Made by a program: the position numbers and the translations under genes. Below the pieces are notes generated by a model that was not told where the DNA came from, did no database searches, and saw only the letters and a program-made list of their open reading frames with translations. Positions 22,855-32,665 of a stretch of 64,000 bases of DNA are shown here, one piece after another (within the stretch, counting starts at the first letter, position 1; every line of letters begins with the position of its first letter). The stretch is from Marinobacter santoriniensis NKSG1 (lineage in GTDB: Bacteria > Pseudomonadota > Gammaproteobacteria > Pseudomonadales > Oleiphilaceae): NCBI RefSeq assembly GCF_000347775.1, contig NZ_APAT01000003.1:16302-80301 (forward strand), read 5' to 3'.

Positions 22855-23838
22855 ATGACGAAAGCGAATTCGTCCGGGCGGGAGGTCCATGTGGCAGTTG
22901 CCGTTATCGAGCGACGGGGCCGGATACTGATTGCGCGCCGGCCGGATCATGCCCACCAGGGCGGCCTGCTGGAGTTTCCGGGGGGCAAGGTCGAGCCCGG
23001 AGAGACGGTTCAGGCGGCCCTGATTCGCGAAATCGCAGAGGAAACGGGCCTGAAGGTCCCGGAGGACTCCCTGGCACCGGTCATCGGGATCCGGCACGAC
23101 TATGGCGACAAGCGGGTTTTTCTGGACGTGTGGCACACCCGGGATGCCATTGGAGAGGCCGAGGGCCGGGAAGGCCAGCCTGTTGACTGGCTCGATCCCT
23201 CGGAACTCCGGGACGATCAGTTCCCGGCCGCCAATCGGCCCATTATCCGGGCCCTGCGCCTCCCAGGTGTTCTGGCGATCAGCGGCCCGTTCGATGAGCC
23301 GCGCAAAGGATTGGAGATACTTGAGAGCAGTCTGGCTGTGCTCGATCCCGATGAGCCGGCCATGGTGATGCTCCGTGCGCCCGATTTAAGCGAAGACGCC
23401 TACCTCGCGTTTGCCGAACAGGCCGTCAGACGTTGTCGTGAACTCGGGCACTTGCCATTGCTTCACGGCCCGGCCGAACGCTATACCCGAATACCTTCGG
23501 CGGCCGGAATTCACCTGCCATGGCGCGAGGCCCGGACCCTTGAGTCGCGACCGGTGCCGGTCTCTGCCTGGTTTGGCGTTTCCTGCCACGACGAGGCGCA
23601 GCTGGCTCATGCCGCAGCCCTCGGTGCGGATTTCGCCACCCTTGGCCCGGTATTGCCGACAGAAAGTCATCCTGGCCAGCCGGCCCTGGGCTGGCCCCGG
23701 TTCCAGTCACTGGTTGCCCGTGCCACGCTGCCGGTCTACGCCCTCGGCGGCCTCGGGCCGGAAGATGTGCCCCGGGCCAGAGAGCTTGGAAGTCAGGGCG
23801 TCGCCGGGATCCGGTACTGGTGGCGTGAATCCGATTGA
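22855..23838 (+). CDS. mutT: MutT-type Nudix hydrolase fused to a thiamine phosphate synthase-like domain
   Basis: Two-domain protein (327 aa). Residues about 1-130 are a MutT-like Nudix domain with the full box GX5EX7REUXEEXGU starting at GGKVEPGE; MutT removes oxidised dGTP (8-oxo-dGTP) from the nucleotide pool. Residues about 140-325 resemble the TIM barrel of thiamine phosphate synthase (LHGPAERY, GVSCHDEAQLAHAAALGADFATLGPVLPT, ALGGLGPEDVPRARELGSQGVAGI). This fusion is common next to argJ in pseudomonads; the function of the second domain is uncertain. ATG 22855 follows argJ directly. Confidence 0.88.
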   Translation: MTKANSSGREVHVAVAVIERRGRILIARRPDHAHQGGLLEFPGGKVEPGETVQAALIREIAEETGLKVPEDSLAPVIGIRHDYGDKRVFLDVWHTRDAIGEAEGREGQPVDWLDPSELRDDQFPAANRPIIRALRLPGVLAISGPFDEPRKGLEILESSLAVLDPDEPAMVMLRAPDLSEDAYLAFAEQAVRRCRELGHLPLLHGPAERYTRIPSAAGIHLPWREARTLESRPVPVSAWFGVSCHDEAQLAHAAALGADFATLGPVLPTESHPGQPALGWPRFQSLVARATLPVYALGGLGPEDVPRARELGSQGVAGIRYWWRESD

Positions 23839-23919
23839 TATCAATGCCTGAGTTCCGAGTTTCGTTACACTGGACATCACACTGTCCTGCCATTCCCTGA
23901 ATGCCAATCTGGAGGCACC

Positions 23920-24399
23920 ATGAGCCAACTGACCCATCTCGACGACAAGGGCGAAGCCCGAATGGTGGATGTCACCGATAAGGCCGTTACGGAGCGGGAA
24001 GCCCGGGCTGAAGCCACGATTCGTATGGCGCCGGAAACCCTGAGGATGATTATCGAGGGGGAGCACCCCAAGGGCGATGTCTTTGCCACGGCCCGGATCG
24101 CCGGCATCATGGCTGCGAAAAAGACCCACGAGCTGATTCCCCTGTGCCACAGCCTGAATCTCACTTCCGTGAAAGTCGAGCTGGCACCGGGCGATGACGG
24201 CGCGTCGGTACATATCCTGACCCGCTGCAAACTCTCCGGACAGACGGGGGTAGAGATGGAGGCGTTGACTGCGGCCAGTGTCGCCGCCCTGACTCTCTAT
24301 GACATGTGCAAGGCTGTCGATCGCGGTATGACGGTGGACGGTGTGCGTTTGCTGGAGAAAAAAGGGGGGCGCAGCGGACACTGGGTCGTCGGTTCGTGA
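23920..24399 (+). CDS. moaC: cyclic pyranopterin monophosphate synthase MoaC
   Basis: Second enzyme of molybdenum cofactor synthesis (159 aa). Signature segments are [23 protein letters not shown] at the N terminus, [13 protein letters not shown] in the middle and [22 protein letters not shown] with the catalytic aspartate/lysine region. GGAGGCACC precedes the ATG. It stands alone: other moa genes are not in the window. Confidence 0.96.
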   Translation: MSQLTHLDDKGEARMVDVTDKAVTEREARAEATIRMAPETLRMIIEGEHPKGDVFATARIAGIMAAKKTHELIPLCHSLNLTSVKVELAPGDDGASVHILTRCKLSGQTGVEMEALTAASVAALTLYDMCKAVDRGMTVDGVRLLEKKGGRSGHWVVGS

Positions 24400-24530
24400 T
24401 CCGGGGTCCTCGGTCTCCCGTACCAAGCGGTGCATTGATCGGCGCCACGGGACTCTGGGCAGGACTACGCCAAGTTGCCGGCCCCGTGGTAGAATGCGCG
24501 CCCCGATTGACTGAACCACGAGGATAGACT

Positions 24531-25142
24531 GTGGCTGTTCGTTACATCCAGACCTGCCGGCTACCGACCCCGTTCGGGGTATTTGATATGCACGGTTTCG
24601 AGGAACCGGACACCGGTAAGGAGCACGTCGCCCTGACCCTGGGTGATCTGGAGAGTGACGAGCCGATGCTGGCCCGGACCCATTCCGAGTGCCTGACCGG
24701 CGATGCCTTGTACAGCATGCGATGCGATTGCGGTTACCAGCTGGAAGAGGCCTTGCGGAGTATCGCCCGGGAAGGCCGGGGTGTCTTGCTCTACCTTCGT
24801 CAGGAAGGGCGCGGTATTGGGTTGCTCAACAAGATCCGGGCCTACCACCTGCAGGATCAGGGAGCCGATACCGTGGAGGCCAATGAAAAGCTCGGATTTG
24901 CCGCCGACCTGCGAGACTACAGTATGTGTCGGGATATGCTGGGGCATCTGGGGATTCGAAGCCTCAGGCTGATGACGAATAATCCCAGGAAGGTGAAAGC
25001 CCTGGAGTCCTACGGTATTGATATCGCTCAGCGGGTTCCACTGCACGTCGGTCGTAACCCGCACAACGAAAATTACCTGAATACCAAGCAGAGCAAGCTC
25101 GGCCACTGGCTGGAAACGCATCAGGACGACGACCCGGAGTGA
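24531..25142 (+). CDS. ribA: GTP cyclohydrolase II
   Basis: First enzyme of riboflavin synthesis, opening the GTP ring (203 aa). The zinc cysteines are in [18 protein letters not shown] and the catalytic region [20 protein letters not shown] is intact. The start is GTG at 24531. No FMN riboswitch was recognised in the 131 bases before it. It is convergent with dxs and shares a terminator. Confidence 0.95.
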   Translation: MAVRYIQTCRLPTPFGVFDMHGFEEPDTGKEHVALTLGDLESDEPMLARTHSECLTGDALYSMRCDCGYQLEEALRSIAREGRGVLLYLRQEGRGIGLLNKIRAYHLQDQGADTVEANEKLGFAADLRDYSMCRDMLGHLGIRSLRLMTNNPRKVKALESYGIDIAQRVPLHVGRNPHNENYLNTKQSKLGHWLETHQDDDPE

Positions 25143-25168
25143 TCGGGATAGACGCCTCAGGCCTTATT

Positions 25169-25198
25169 AAAAAGCCCGCACTCAGTGCGGGCTTTTTT
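25169..25198. terminator. bidirectional terminator between ribA and dxs
   Basis: AAAAAGCCCGCACT and AGTGCGGGCTTTTT flank a short loop, giving a GC-rich stem with A-run and T-run on both sides. It should stop ribA from the left and dxs from the right. Confidence 0.85.
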
Positions 25199-25211
25199 GA
25201 TGGGAGGCGGG

Positions 25212-27134
25212 TTACTTCACGGCCTTGAGCCGGACGTGTTGAAGACGTTTGGCGATCCGTTCCCGTATGCCCTCTGCGTCCAGTCCGCAATCTGAAAGCA
25301 GCTCGGCATGTTTCCCGTGGTCGATAAACGTGTCCGGCAAGCCCAGCTGCAGAACCGGCTGGGAAACTTCCCGGCCGTTCAGGAACTCCGTCACGGCGCT
25401 GCCGGCGCCGCCGGCCACGACGTTTTCCTCGAGCGTCACCAGCAGGTCATGCTGCTCTGCCAGTTCAAGGACCAGTGCTTCGTCGAGAGGTTTGACGAAG
25501 CGCATGTCCGCTACGGTGGCGTCGAGAGCCTCGGCCGCCTCCAGCGCAGGGGCCAGCAGTGTGCCGAAGTTGAGAATTGCGACGTTGGTGCCTTCCCGAA
25601 CCCGACGGCCCTTGCCCAGCGGAAGCGGGGCAAGAGTCGGTTCTATCTCGGCGCCGGGCCCGGTTCCCCGGGGGTAACGGACGGCGGCGGGACCCTCGAA
25701 CAACATGCCGGTGTGGAGCATTTGCCGGGTTTCATTTTCGTCCGACGGTGTCATGACCACCATGTTGGGAATGCATCGCAGATAGGAAATATCGAACGCG
25801 CCGGCGTGGGTCGGTCCATCCTCACCCACCAGGCCCGCACGATCGATCGCAAACAGAACGTCAAGGTTCTGGATCGCGACGTCATGAATCAGCTGGTCGT
25901 AGCCGCGCTGGAGGAACGTGGAATAGATGGCAACGACAGGCTTGGCTCCGTCGCAGGCAAGCCCTGCGGCGAGGGTGACCGAGTGTTGTTCGGCGATGGC
26001 GACGTCGAAGTAGCGGTCGGGGAAGCGCTGTGAAAAGGCCAGCAGATCCGAGCCCTCACACATGGCCGGCGTGATACCGACAATCCGTTCGTCCTGCTCC
26101 GCCGCGTCGCATAGCCACTGGCCGAACACATTCGCGTACTTGGGGCGTGACGGCGTGCTCTTGACCGGCTCCGGCCGGGTTGGCGGCACCGGTTCGATCT
26201 TGTTGATGGCATGGTAGCCGATCGGATCGGCTTCGGCCGGGGCAAATCCCTTGCCCTTGGTGGTGACCACATGCAGGAACTGGGGACCGTCCAGCTCACG
26301 GATGTTTTCCAGCGTTTCCACCAGCAGGGGCAGGTCATGACCGTCGATCGGCCCGATGTAGTTGAAACCGAGTTCCTCGAACAGCGTTCCCGGTGCGATC
26401 ATGCCCTTGAAATGCTCTTCGGTCTTTTTCGCCAGTGCCATCAGGTGCGGGGCACCCTGAAGCACCTTCTTGCTGCCATCCCGAACCTGGTTGTAGGTCC
26501 GGCTGGAGAGGAGCTTGGCAAAATAGTTGGACAGTCCGCCCACGTTCCGGGAAATGGACATGTCGTTGTCGTTGAGTACCACCAGCATATTGGCGTGCAG
26601 GTGGCCGGCGTGATTCAGCGCTTCGAACGCCATGCCGGCGGTCATGGCACCATCGCCAATGACGGCAATGCTCTTGCGGCCGGTGTTCTGCATGCGGGCC
26701 GCGATCGCCATGCCCAGGGCTGCGCTGATGGACGTGCTCGAATGCCCCACGCCAAAGGTGTCGTATTCGCTTTCGGCCCTTTTCGGAAAGCCGGCCAGTC
26801 CACCTTTCCTGCGAATCGTGCCCATCTGTTCGCGACGTCCGGTCAGGATCTTGTGAGGATAGGCCTGATGCCCGACGTCCCACACCAGACGGTCTTCCGG
26901 GGTATTGAATACATAGTGCAGGGCCACGGTCAGTTCCAGAACCCCGAGCCCCGCACCGAAATGGCCACCGGTCTGTCCGACCGACCAAAGCAGAAACGCC
27001 CGGAGTTCGCGGGCCAGCTGAGTCAGCTGCTCTGGTGGCAGCTCACGCAATTGTGCCGGTACCTCGATCCGGTCCAGCAGCGGCGTGTTTGGCCTCTGCA
27101 AGGGAATTTCCCTGAATGTATATGTGTCCTGCAT
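25212..27134 (-). CDS. dxs: 1-deoxy-D-xylulose-5-phosphate synthase
   Basis: Thiamine diphosphate enzyme condensing pyruvate and glyceraldehyde 3-phosphate, entry step of the MEP isoprenoid pathway (640 aa). It shows [16 protein letters not shown], the TPP-binding [18 protein letters not shown] and [16 protein letters not shown] start at ATG 27134, which aligns with pseudomonad N termini ([14 protein letters not shown]); a TTG at 27170 would add 12 residues, and neither has a strong ribosome site. It is the last gene of the xseB-ispA-dxs operon, the usual order. Confidence 0.95.
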   Translation of the reverse strand: MQDTYTFREIPLQRPNTPLLDRIEVPAQLRELPPEQLTQLARELRAFLLWSVGQTGGHFGAGLGVLELTVALHYVFNTPEDRLVWDVGHQAYPHKILTGRREQMGTIRRKGGLAGFPKRAESEYDTFGVGHSSTSISAALGMAIAARMQNTGRKSIAVIGDGAMTAGMAFEALNHAGHLHANMLVVLNDNDMSISRNVGGLSNYFAKLLSSRTYNQVRDGSKKVLQGAPHLMALAKKTEEHFKGMIAPGTLFEELGFNYIGPIDGHDLPLLVETLENIRELDGPQFLHVVTTKGKGFAPAEADPIGYHAINKIEPVPPTRPEPVKSTPSRPKYANVFGQWLCDAAEQDERIVGITPAMCEGSDLLAFSQRFPDRYFDVAIAEQHSVTLAAGLACDGAKPVVAIYSTFLQRGYDQLIHDVAIQNLDVLFAIDRAGLVGEDGPTHAGAFDISYLRCIPNMVVMTPSDENETRQMLHTGMLFEGPAAVRYPRGTGPGAEIEPTLAPLPLGKGRRVREGTNVAILNFGTLLAPALEAAEALDATVADMRFVKPLDEALVLELAEQHDLLVTLEENVVAGGAGSAVTEFLNGREVSQPVLQLGLPDTFIDHGKHAELLSDCGLDAEGIRERIAKRLQHVRLKAVK

Positions 27135-27210
27135 TTGCTCGGGTCTTTTGGAGTCGTCCAATGAGTTCAAGAATCAGTACCGCAAGTGTGCGCCTTTGGC
27201 GCCGGGTGGT

Positions 27211-28107
27211 TCAATGGGTTCGTGCCACCACAAAGTCCGCCATCGCTCTCAGTGGGTCTGCCTCCGGCCCGAACGCCCGCAGGCTTTCATGGGCGTCGGA
27301 CAGCAGGTCCGACAGATGGCGACGGGCGCCTTCCTGTCCCAGCAGCGCCGGATACGTTGGTTTGGCCCGGGCGGCGTCGGAGCCCTGGGGTTTTCCGATG
27401 ACTTCGGTCGCGCCCTCAATGTCCAGAAGGTCATCCTGAACCTGAAACGCCAGCCCGAGTGATCGCGCGAACGCGGTGAGGGCGTCGAGCGCCGGTTCGT
27501 CCAATTCTGGGGAAACCAGCGCCCCCATGCGAACGCTGGCCTCAATGAGCGCCCCGGTCTTGTGGCGGTGCATGGTTTCAAGCTGCGCGAGGGTCAGTGT
27601 TCGACCCACCGACTCGAGGTCGATCGCCTGGCCGCCCACCATACCCCGATGACCGGAGGCGGCCGCCAGTTCGCGGATCATGGCAAGCCGTGCTTCGGTG
27701 TCCAGCGTGGAGCTCTGTGAAAGCATCTCGAACGCCAGGGCCTGCAGGGCGTCACCGGCAAGAATTGCTGTGGCCTCGTCAAAGGCGATATGGGTCGTGG
27801 GGCGCCCGCGCCGAAGCTCATCGTCATCCATGGCCGGCAGGTCATCGTGGATCAGGGAGTATGCGTGGATGAGTTCTACCGCACACGCCGGCACCAGCGC
27901 CGACTCAAAGGAGCCGCCGACGGCTTTGGCGGCCGCCAGGCAGAGTGCTGGCCGGATTCGTTTGCCGCCACCAAGTACGCTGTAGCGCATGGCTTCCTGA
28001 AGCCGCTCCGATGCGGCCTTCCGGTCGATACAGCGATCCAGCTCCGCATCAACCCGGTCACGGCAACTGTCGAGAAAGCGAGTGGCGTCCAGGGTCTGTT
28101 CGCTCAT
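27211..28107 (-). CDS. ispA: farnesyl diphosphate synthase (polyprenyl synthetase)
   Basis: Trans-prenyltransferase condensing IPP with DMAPP and GPP (298 aa). Both aspartate-rich motifs are present: DDLPAMDDD as the first and QVQDDLLDIEG as the second. GGGKRIRPAL is the conserved IPP-binding segment. The start overlaps the xseB stop by one base, so the two are probably translated together; dxs follows. Confidence 0.95.
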   Translation of the reverse strand: MSEQTLDATRFLDSCRDRVDAELDRCIDRKAASERLQEAMRYSVLGGGKRIRPALCLAAAKAVGGSFESALVPACAVELIHAYSLIHDDLPAMDDDELRRGRPTTHIAFDEATAILAGDALQALAFEMLSQSSTLDTEARLAMIRELAAASGHRGMVGGQAIDLESVGRTLTLAQLETMHRHKTGALIEASVRMGALVSPELDEPALDALTAFARSLGLAFQVQDDLLDIEGATEVIGKPQGSDAARAKPTYPALLGQEGARRHLSDLLSDAHESLRAFGPEADPLRAMADFVVARTH

Positions 28108-28361
28108 CAGTCGGCGTCATCCGCAGAGAAGGGGCGTGTTTCCAGAGTGCCGTCGCTGTTCTCTACCAGCTGATCGACGCGTTGTTCGGCACTTTTCAGT
28201 GCCTGCTGGCACTCCCTGGTCAGTTTGACCCCGCGCTCGAAGGCAGTCAGAGACTGCTCCAGCGACAACTCGCCCTGTTCCAGATCCCGGACCAGCTTTT
28301 CCAGCTCATCCAGTGATTTTTCGAAGTCGGCAAGGGATGTGGTGTCTTTTTCACCGGCCAT
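28107..28361 (-). CDS. xseB: exodeoxyribonuclease VII small subunit
   Basis: Small helical subunit (84 aa) with the characteristic [26 protein letters not shown] segment, which wraps the XseA catalytic subunit in the single-strand nuclease complex. xseA itself is not in the window, as is common. It is the first gene of the xseB-ispA-dxs operon. Confidence 0.93.
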   Translation of the reverse strand: MAGEKDTTSLADFEKSLDELEKLVRDLEQGELSLEQSLTAFERGVKLTRECQQALKSAEQRVDQLVENSDGTLETRPFSADDAD

Positions 28362-28413
28362 CAGGCCCTCCGGTCGGGTGCAGAATTTCGCGGATTATAT
28401 CAGAGCCGGAGCG

Positions 28414-29187
28414 CTATCGCTGCCAGTCAAAGCGTTGGCAGCCGGCTTTTGCCGCGCCTGGTCCCCAATTCTGTTCGGTCACCCGGATATTCCCGCTGCG
28501 GGAGACGGTAACGACGGTGGTGGCCCGGGTGCCGTAGTCGTCGCCCACGATAAACGGGGACGACAGGAAGCGTTCCGTGGCAAGACCAACCCCGGTATCC
28601 GGGAGAAAACGGTCCGGCGCGGGTTCGGAGTCCTGGAGTCGCGCAATCAGTTGCTGATGCAGTGCATCTGCGTCTTCATCGGCGGTTTCCACAATCCGGT
28701 CGACGGCCTGTCGAAGCCTTAGCAGTTTGGGCCAGGGTGTTTGCAGCAGGTGATTGCTCAGGCCGTAGGTGCCCCGGTGCAGGTGCCGGCCGGGGTGCGC
28801 GTCCCGGTTGCTGAAATACCAGCCACTCTGTTGATTCAACTGGATCAGGTTGAAGCCGGCGTAGCGGTCGGGATCGCTTGCCAGAGAACGGAACAGCTCT
28901 GAGCGCTGCTCTTCCAGTGCTCTCAGCGGAAGTTCGCCGCGGGTGGATCGCCCCGCCTCCGGCGTGCCCTCGCGTACGTTGGTTACGGCCGATACCTCTC
29001 CATCCGGAGTGATCGCGAGCCAGGTTCCTCCGGCCTGACGATCCCGCCCGGCAAGAATCCGCAGCCCGGAGTCCGATGTCCACCAGGCCATCGGATCTGT
29101 CGGGCGATGAAAGAATTCGTCCCGGTTGGCGGCCACCACGAGTGGAAAATGGGGGTTCTGGCCCAGGCAGAATGTGATCAGACACAT
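28414..29187 (-). CDS. NRDE family protein (TANGO2-like)
   Basis: Protein of 257 aa starting MCLITF with the family motif AANRDEFFHRPT. The NRDE/TANGO2 family has an Ntn-hydrolase-like look, with Cys2 as possible nucleophile, but the bacterial function is unknown. The longer open frame to 29331 is not used because homologs begin at MCLI. GGAG lies upstream. The gene is divergent from a TauE/SafE transporter with a 92-base shared promoter region. Confidence 0.82.
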   Translation of the reverse strand: MCLITFCLGQNPHFPLVVAANRDEFFHRPTDPMAWWTSDSGLRILAGRDRQAGGTWLAITPDGEVSAVTNVREGTPEAGRSTRGELPLRALEEQRSELFRSLASDPDRYAGFNLIQLNQQSGWYFSNRDAHPGRHLHRGTYGLSNHLLQTPWPKLLRLRQAVDRIVETADEDADALHQQLIARLQDSEPAPDRFLPDTGVGLATERFLSSPFIVGDDYGTRATTVVTVSRSGNIRVTEQNWGPGAAKAGCQRFDWQR

Positions 29188-29279
29188 GAACGGAGTCGAC
29201 TCCAGAGAACGTGAGGTTGGGGAATGAACTTGCCACGAACGGTGTGTATCATACCAGCCTTGTTTTCTTCTGGGCGTAT

Positions 29280-30083
29280 ATGACGATGACCCTGGTAACC
29301 GTATTCGCATTATACATGGCGCTTGGCGCACTGGCCGGGATCATGGCGGGCCTGTTCGGCATCGGGGGCGGCCTGATCATCGTGCCGGTCCTCATCTTCA
29401 GTTTCGGTGTGCAGGGGATCAGCCCGGACGTCGCAGCGCATCTGGCTGTCGGTACCTCCCTGGCAACCATCGTCTTTACGTCGCTGTCGTCAATCCGCTC
29501 CCACCACAATCACGGTGCGGTGCGCTGGGATATTTTCCGGCCAATGACCGTGGGCATCGTTCTGGGTGCGATCGCCGGGGCCTGGACGGCCGCCTTCCTC
29601 AGTGGCCGCGCTCTGCAGTTGATTATCGGCGTGTTTGCCATCCTGGTGGCGCTGAAAATGTATCTGGAGGTGAACCCGAAGCCCTCCCGGGACATCCCCG
29701 GAACCGGCGGGCTTGGAGCCGCTGGTGTCGGTATCGGCTGGGCCTCTGCCATCTTCGGGATCGGCGGCGGTACGCTGACGGTGCCCTACCTGAGCTGGTG
29801 TAACGTGCGCATGCAGAATGCAGTCGGCACCTCCGCTGCCTGTGGGCTGCCGATCGCCCTGTCCGGAGCGCTGGGCAACATCTGGACCGGCTGGCAGGAT
29901 CCGAACCTGCCGGACTACAGTGTCGGATTCATTTATCTGCCGGCGCTGGTCGGTATTATCCTGACCAGCGTGCTCTTTGCACGGGTGGGCGCAAATCTTG
30001 CCCACCGCCTGAATGCCAGAATTCTCAAACGTATTTTTGCCACCGTGCTCCTGATCGTGGGGCTCCGTTTCCTCCTGAGTTGA
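29280..30083 (+). CDS. sulfite exporter TauE/SafE family membrane protein
   Basis: Membrane protein of 267 aa with about eight hydrophobic segments. Two internal repeats carry the glycine-rich signature: [15 protein letters not shown] near the N terminus and [15 protein letters not shown] in the middle. Members export sulfite, sulfoacetate or other small organosulfur anions; the substrate cannot be told here. ATG 29280 is the most plausible start because the frame before it is unlike the family. lgt starts 10 bases after its stop, so cotranscription is possible. Confidence 0.87.
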   Translation: MTMTLVTVFALYMALGALAGIMAGLFGIGGGLIIVPVLIFSFGVQGISPDVAAHLAVGTSLATIVFTSLSSIRSHHNHGAVRWDIFRPMTVGIVLGAIAGAWTAAFLSGRALQLIIGVFAILVALKMYLEVNPKPSRDIPGTGGLGAAGVGIGWASAIFGIGGGTLTVPYLSWCNVRMQNAVGTSAACGLPIALSGALGNIWTGWQDPNLPDYSVGFIYLPALVGIILTSVLFARVGANLAHRLNARILKRIFATVLLIVGLRFLLS

Positions 30084-30093
30084 CAGGTCTCTG

Positions 30094-30882
30094 ATGATCA
30101 AATATCCGCAGTTCGATCCCATTGCCGTCTCCCTCGGCCCGCTGAAGATCCACTGGTACGGGCTGATGTATCTGCTTGGCTTCCTGGCCGGCTGGTGGCT
30201 CGGGCGGTTACGCACCCGCAAGCCCTGGTCTCCGATCAACGAAGAACAGATGGGGGACCTCCTGTTTTACCTGGCACTCGGCGTGATTCTCGGTGGCCGG
30301 GTGGGCTATGTCCTGTTCTACAATTTCGACCTGTTCCTCGCCGACCCGCTCTGGTTGTTCCGGGTCTGGGAAGGCGGAATGTCCTTCCATGGCGGATTGC
30401 TCGGGGTGATGCTCGCCATGTGGTGGTATGGCCGCAAAGTCGATGCCGGATTCTGGCGCATTGCCGATTTCGTCGCGCCGCTCGTCCCCATCGGCCTCGG
30501 TGCGGGCCGGATCGGCAACTTTATCAACGGCGAACTCTGGGGCAAGCCCACGGATGTGCCCTGGGCCATGGTCTTTCCCAAGGCACCGGACGCTCTGGCG
30601 CGGCACCCGTCCCAGCTCTATCAGTTTGCACTTGAAGGGGTTGCCCTGTTCCTCATCCTCTGGTGGTTCTCGGCCAAACCCAGGCCTAGGATGGCGGTAT
30701 CCGGTCTCTTCCTGCTTTGCTATGGCATATTCCGTTTTCTTGTGGAGTTCGTCCGGCAGCCGGATCCCCAGCTCGGGTACCTGGCCTTCAACTGGCTGAC
30801 CATGGGGCAGGTACTGTCTGCGCCCATGATCCTTGCCGGCGCCATTCTCATTGCTATCGCTTACCGGAGACATTCGGCATGA
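30094..30882 (+). CDS. lgt: prolipoprotein diacylglyceryl transferase
   Basis: Inner-membrane enzyme moving diacylglycerol from phosphatidylglycerol to the lipobox cysteine of prolipoproteins (262 aa). Conserved segments are the N-terminal [20 protein letters not shown] and the Lgt signature [13 protein letters not shown]. Seven membrane segments are apparent. Its stop overlaps the thyA start (ATGA), as in many gammaproteobacteria. Confidence 0.96.
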   Translation: MIKYPQFDPIAVSLGPLKIHWYGLMYLLGFLAGWWLGRLRTRKPWSPINEEQMGDLLFYLALGVILGGRVGYVLFYNFDLFLADPLWLFRVWEGGMSFHGGLLGVMLAMWWYGRKVDAGFWRIADFVAPLVPIGLGAGRIGNFINGELWGKPTDVPWAMVFPKAPDALARHPSQLYQFALEGVALFLILWWFSAKPRPRMAVSGLFLLCYGIFRFLVEFVRQPDPQLGYLAFNWLTMGQVLSAPMILAGAILIAIAYRRHSA

Positions 30883-31718
30883 AAGCCTACCTTGACCTGA
30901 TGCAAGACGTCGTCGACAACGGTTTCGACAAGGGCGATCGCACCGGTGTGGGGACTCGCTCGGTGTTTGGGCGTCAGCTTCGCTTCAATCTCCAGGAGGG
31001 TTTTCCTCTGGTGACGACCAAGAAAGTCCACCTGAGGAGCATCATTTACGAGCTGCTGTGGTTCCTGCGTGGATCGACGGACAACAATTGGCTGAAAGAG
31101 CGGAAAGTGTCCATCTGGAACGAGTGGGCACTGGAAAATGGCGACCTCGGCCCGATCTACGGCAAACAGTGGCGAAGCTGGCAGTGCCCGGATGGCCGGG
31201 TGGTGGATCAGATCAGTGAGGTGATCGACCAGATCCGGACCAAACCCAATTCCCGGCGCTTGATCGTCTCCGCCTGGAACCCCGCGGAACTGCCGGACGA
31301 GTCCATCAGTCCGCAGGACAATGTCCGCGAAGGCCGGATGGCACTGGCTCCGTGTCACTGCCTGTTCCAGTTCTACGTAGCCGACGGCAAGCTCTCCTGT
31401 CAGTTGTACCAGCGCAGTGCCGACCTGTTCCTTGGTGTGCCATTCAATATCGCGTCCTATGCCTTGCTGACCCACATGATCGCCCAGCAGTGTGACCTCG
31501 GCGTGGGTGAGTTTGTGCATACCTTTGGCGACTGTCACCTTTACCAGAACCATCTGACCGACGACATCGTCTTTGAGCAGCTCAAGCGCGAGCCGCGGTC
31601 GTTGCCGAAACTGGTCATCAAGCGCAAGCCCGAAAGCATCTTTGATTACGAACTTGAGGATTTCGAGTTCGAGGGGTATGAGCCGTATCCTGTGATCAAG
31701 GCGCCTATTGCGATCTGA
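30879..31718 (+). CDS. thyA: thymidylate synthase
   Basis: Converts dUMP and methylene-THF to dTMP and dihydrofolate (279 aa). The catalytic cysteine is in [12 protein letters not shown] and the dUMP-binding [17 protein letters not shown] is intact. ATG 30879 has CCGGAGA just upstream; the frame before it reads through lgt. The dihydrofolate made here is reduced by the folA product encoded downstream across a 434-base gap. Confidence 0.97.
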   Translation: MKAYLDLMQDVVDNGFDKGDRTGVGTRSVFGRQLRFNLQEGFPLVTTKKVHLRSIIYELLWFLRGSTDNNWLKERKVSIWNEWALENGDLGPIYGKQWRSWQCPDGRVVDQISEVIDQIRTKPNSRRLIVSAWNPAELPDESISPQDNVREGRMALAPCHCLFQFYVADGKLSCQLYQRSADLFLGVPFNIASYALLTHMIAQQCDLGVGEFVHTFGDCHLYQNHLTDDIVFEQLKREPRSLPKLVIKRKPESIFDYELEDFEFEGYEPYPVIKAPIAI

Positions 31719-31761
31719 CTTTTAGTCTTTAATCGCGGTCCGGTTGTTTCGGCGGTGGCAA

Positions 31762-31865
31762 TGCAGCGGGCGGGGCTTATCGAAAAACGCTATAAATACG
31801 TCCCTGTACGCTTGGGCTCCGCCATCCATGGCTCCGCACATTTTCGATAAGCCCCGCCCGCTGCA
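31762..31865 (-). repeat. hairpin repeat element 1 (conserved core, 25-bp perfect arms)
   Basis: The arms 31762-31786 and 31841-31865 are perfect inverted repeats of 25 bases (GCAGCGGGCGGGGCTTATCG within). They enclose a 54-base core (31787-31840) that, read on the - strand, begins TGTGCGGAGCCATGGATGGC and shares its first 31 bases exactly with element 2. The arms have no similarity to those of element 2 except the A-run/T-run next to the core. No open frame or transposase is present; this resembles a non-autonomous or structural intergenic repeat that I cannot assign to a named family. Confidence 0.8.
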
Positions 31866-31987
31866 CTGCGTTCGCATTACCGTGATCGACGACCTGAAAA
31901 AGAATAATTGAGTAGCAAATTCGACTTTGAGATCGGGTTGTCAGCAACCTGGGAGTGTGCGCTGGGCGGTTTGCCCCGGGTTGAATC

Positions 31988-32099
31988 GCAAGAGGGTGGG
32001 AAGTGTTGACCAAAAATGTGCGGAGCCATGGATGGCGGAGCCCAAGCCGCGCAGGGATGCCTTGAGGCGTTTTTTGGTCAACACTTCCCGCCCTTTTGC
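31988..32099 (+). repeat. hairpin repeat element 2 (same core, unrelated 29-bp arms)
   Basis: Arms 31988-32016 and 32071-32099 pair over 29 bases (GGGAAGTGTTGACC within); the two departures from Watson-Crick pairing are G-T/T-G, allowed as G-U pairs in RNA. The 54-base core 32017-32070 has the same length as in element 1 and is identical over its first 31 bases, then diverges while keeping CAGGGA(T/C)G. The orientation is opposite to element 1. Confidence 0.8.
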
Positions 32100-32152
32100 A
32101 GCCCCCAAGTAAGAACTCTTAAAGCCAGACTCCACCGTCAAGAGGACCGGAG

Positions 32153-32665
32153 ATGAGAACAGCTCTGATCGTAGCCATGTCCCGAAACCGGGTCATCGGC
32201 CGGAACAACAAGTTGCCATGGTATCTCCCCGGCGACCTGCGTTACTTCAAGCAGGCGACCATGGGCAAACCCATCATCATGGGGCGTAAAACCTGGGATT
32301 CCATCGGTCGGCCGTTGCCGGGACGTATGAACGTGGTGATCTCCCGTAATCCGGACTGGGAGGCCCCGGCTGGTACCGTTTCCGCCGCGTCGCTGGATGA
32401 TGCGCTGGTGAAAGCGACAGCCCAGGCTGAGCTGGAAGGGGGAGACGAGGTGATGATCATCGGGGGCGGACAGATTTACGCTGAGGCCCTGCCCAGAGTC
32501 GACCGCATCTACATTACCCAGGTTCATGCCGAGGTGGACGGGGATGCGTTCTTTCCGGAAGTGAACTGGGATGAGTGGGAAGAAATCGGACGGGAGGATT
32601 TCTCCGCGTCCGATAACAATCCCTACGACTACAGTTTCATCGTTTACCAGCGCCGCACCGCTTAG
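32153..32665 (+). CDS. folA: dihydrofolate reductase
   Basis: NADPH-dependent reductase of dihydrofolate (170 aa), target of trimethoprim. The start MRTALIVAMSRNRVIGRNN, the LPWYLPGDLRYFK active-site segment and MGRKTWDSIG are typical. GGACCGGAG precedes the ATG. Its stop overlaps by three bases with the stop of the convergent RNA helicase gene, with no terminator between them. Confidence 0.97.
   Translation: MRTALIVAMSRNRVIGRNNKLPWYLPGDLRYFKQATMGKPIIMGRKTWDSIGRPLPGRMNVVISRNPDWEAPAGTVSAASLDDALVKATAQAELEGGDEVMIIGGGQIYAEALPRVDRIYITQVHAEVDGDAFFPEVNWDEWEEIGREDFSASDNNPYDYSFIVYQRRTA

Larger units (their letters stand above)
31719..32152. other. gene-free thyA-folA interval with two hairpin elements
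   Basis: This 434-base gap contains no convincing coding frame. It holds two long inverted-repeat elements (31762-31865 and 31988-32099) separated by 122 bases. The segment between them is more AT-rich and might contain the folA promoter, though no clear -35/-10 pair was found. Confidence 0.7.

Noticed and set aside
24400..24530. FMN riboswitch before ribA
   Set aside because: The 131-base gap is too short and lacks the conserved RFN element segments; only a TAGAAT-like box was seen.
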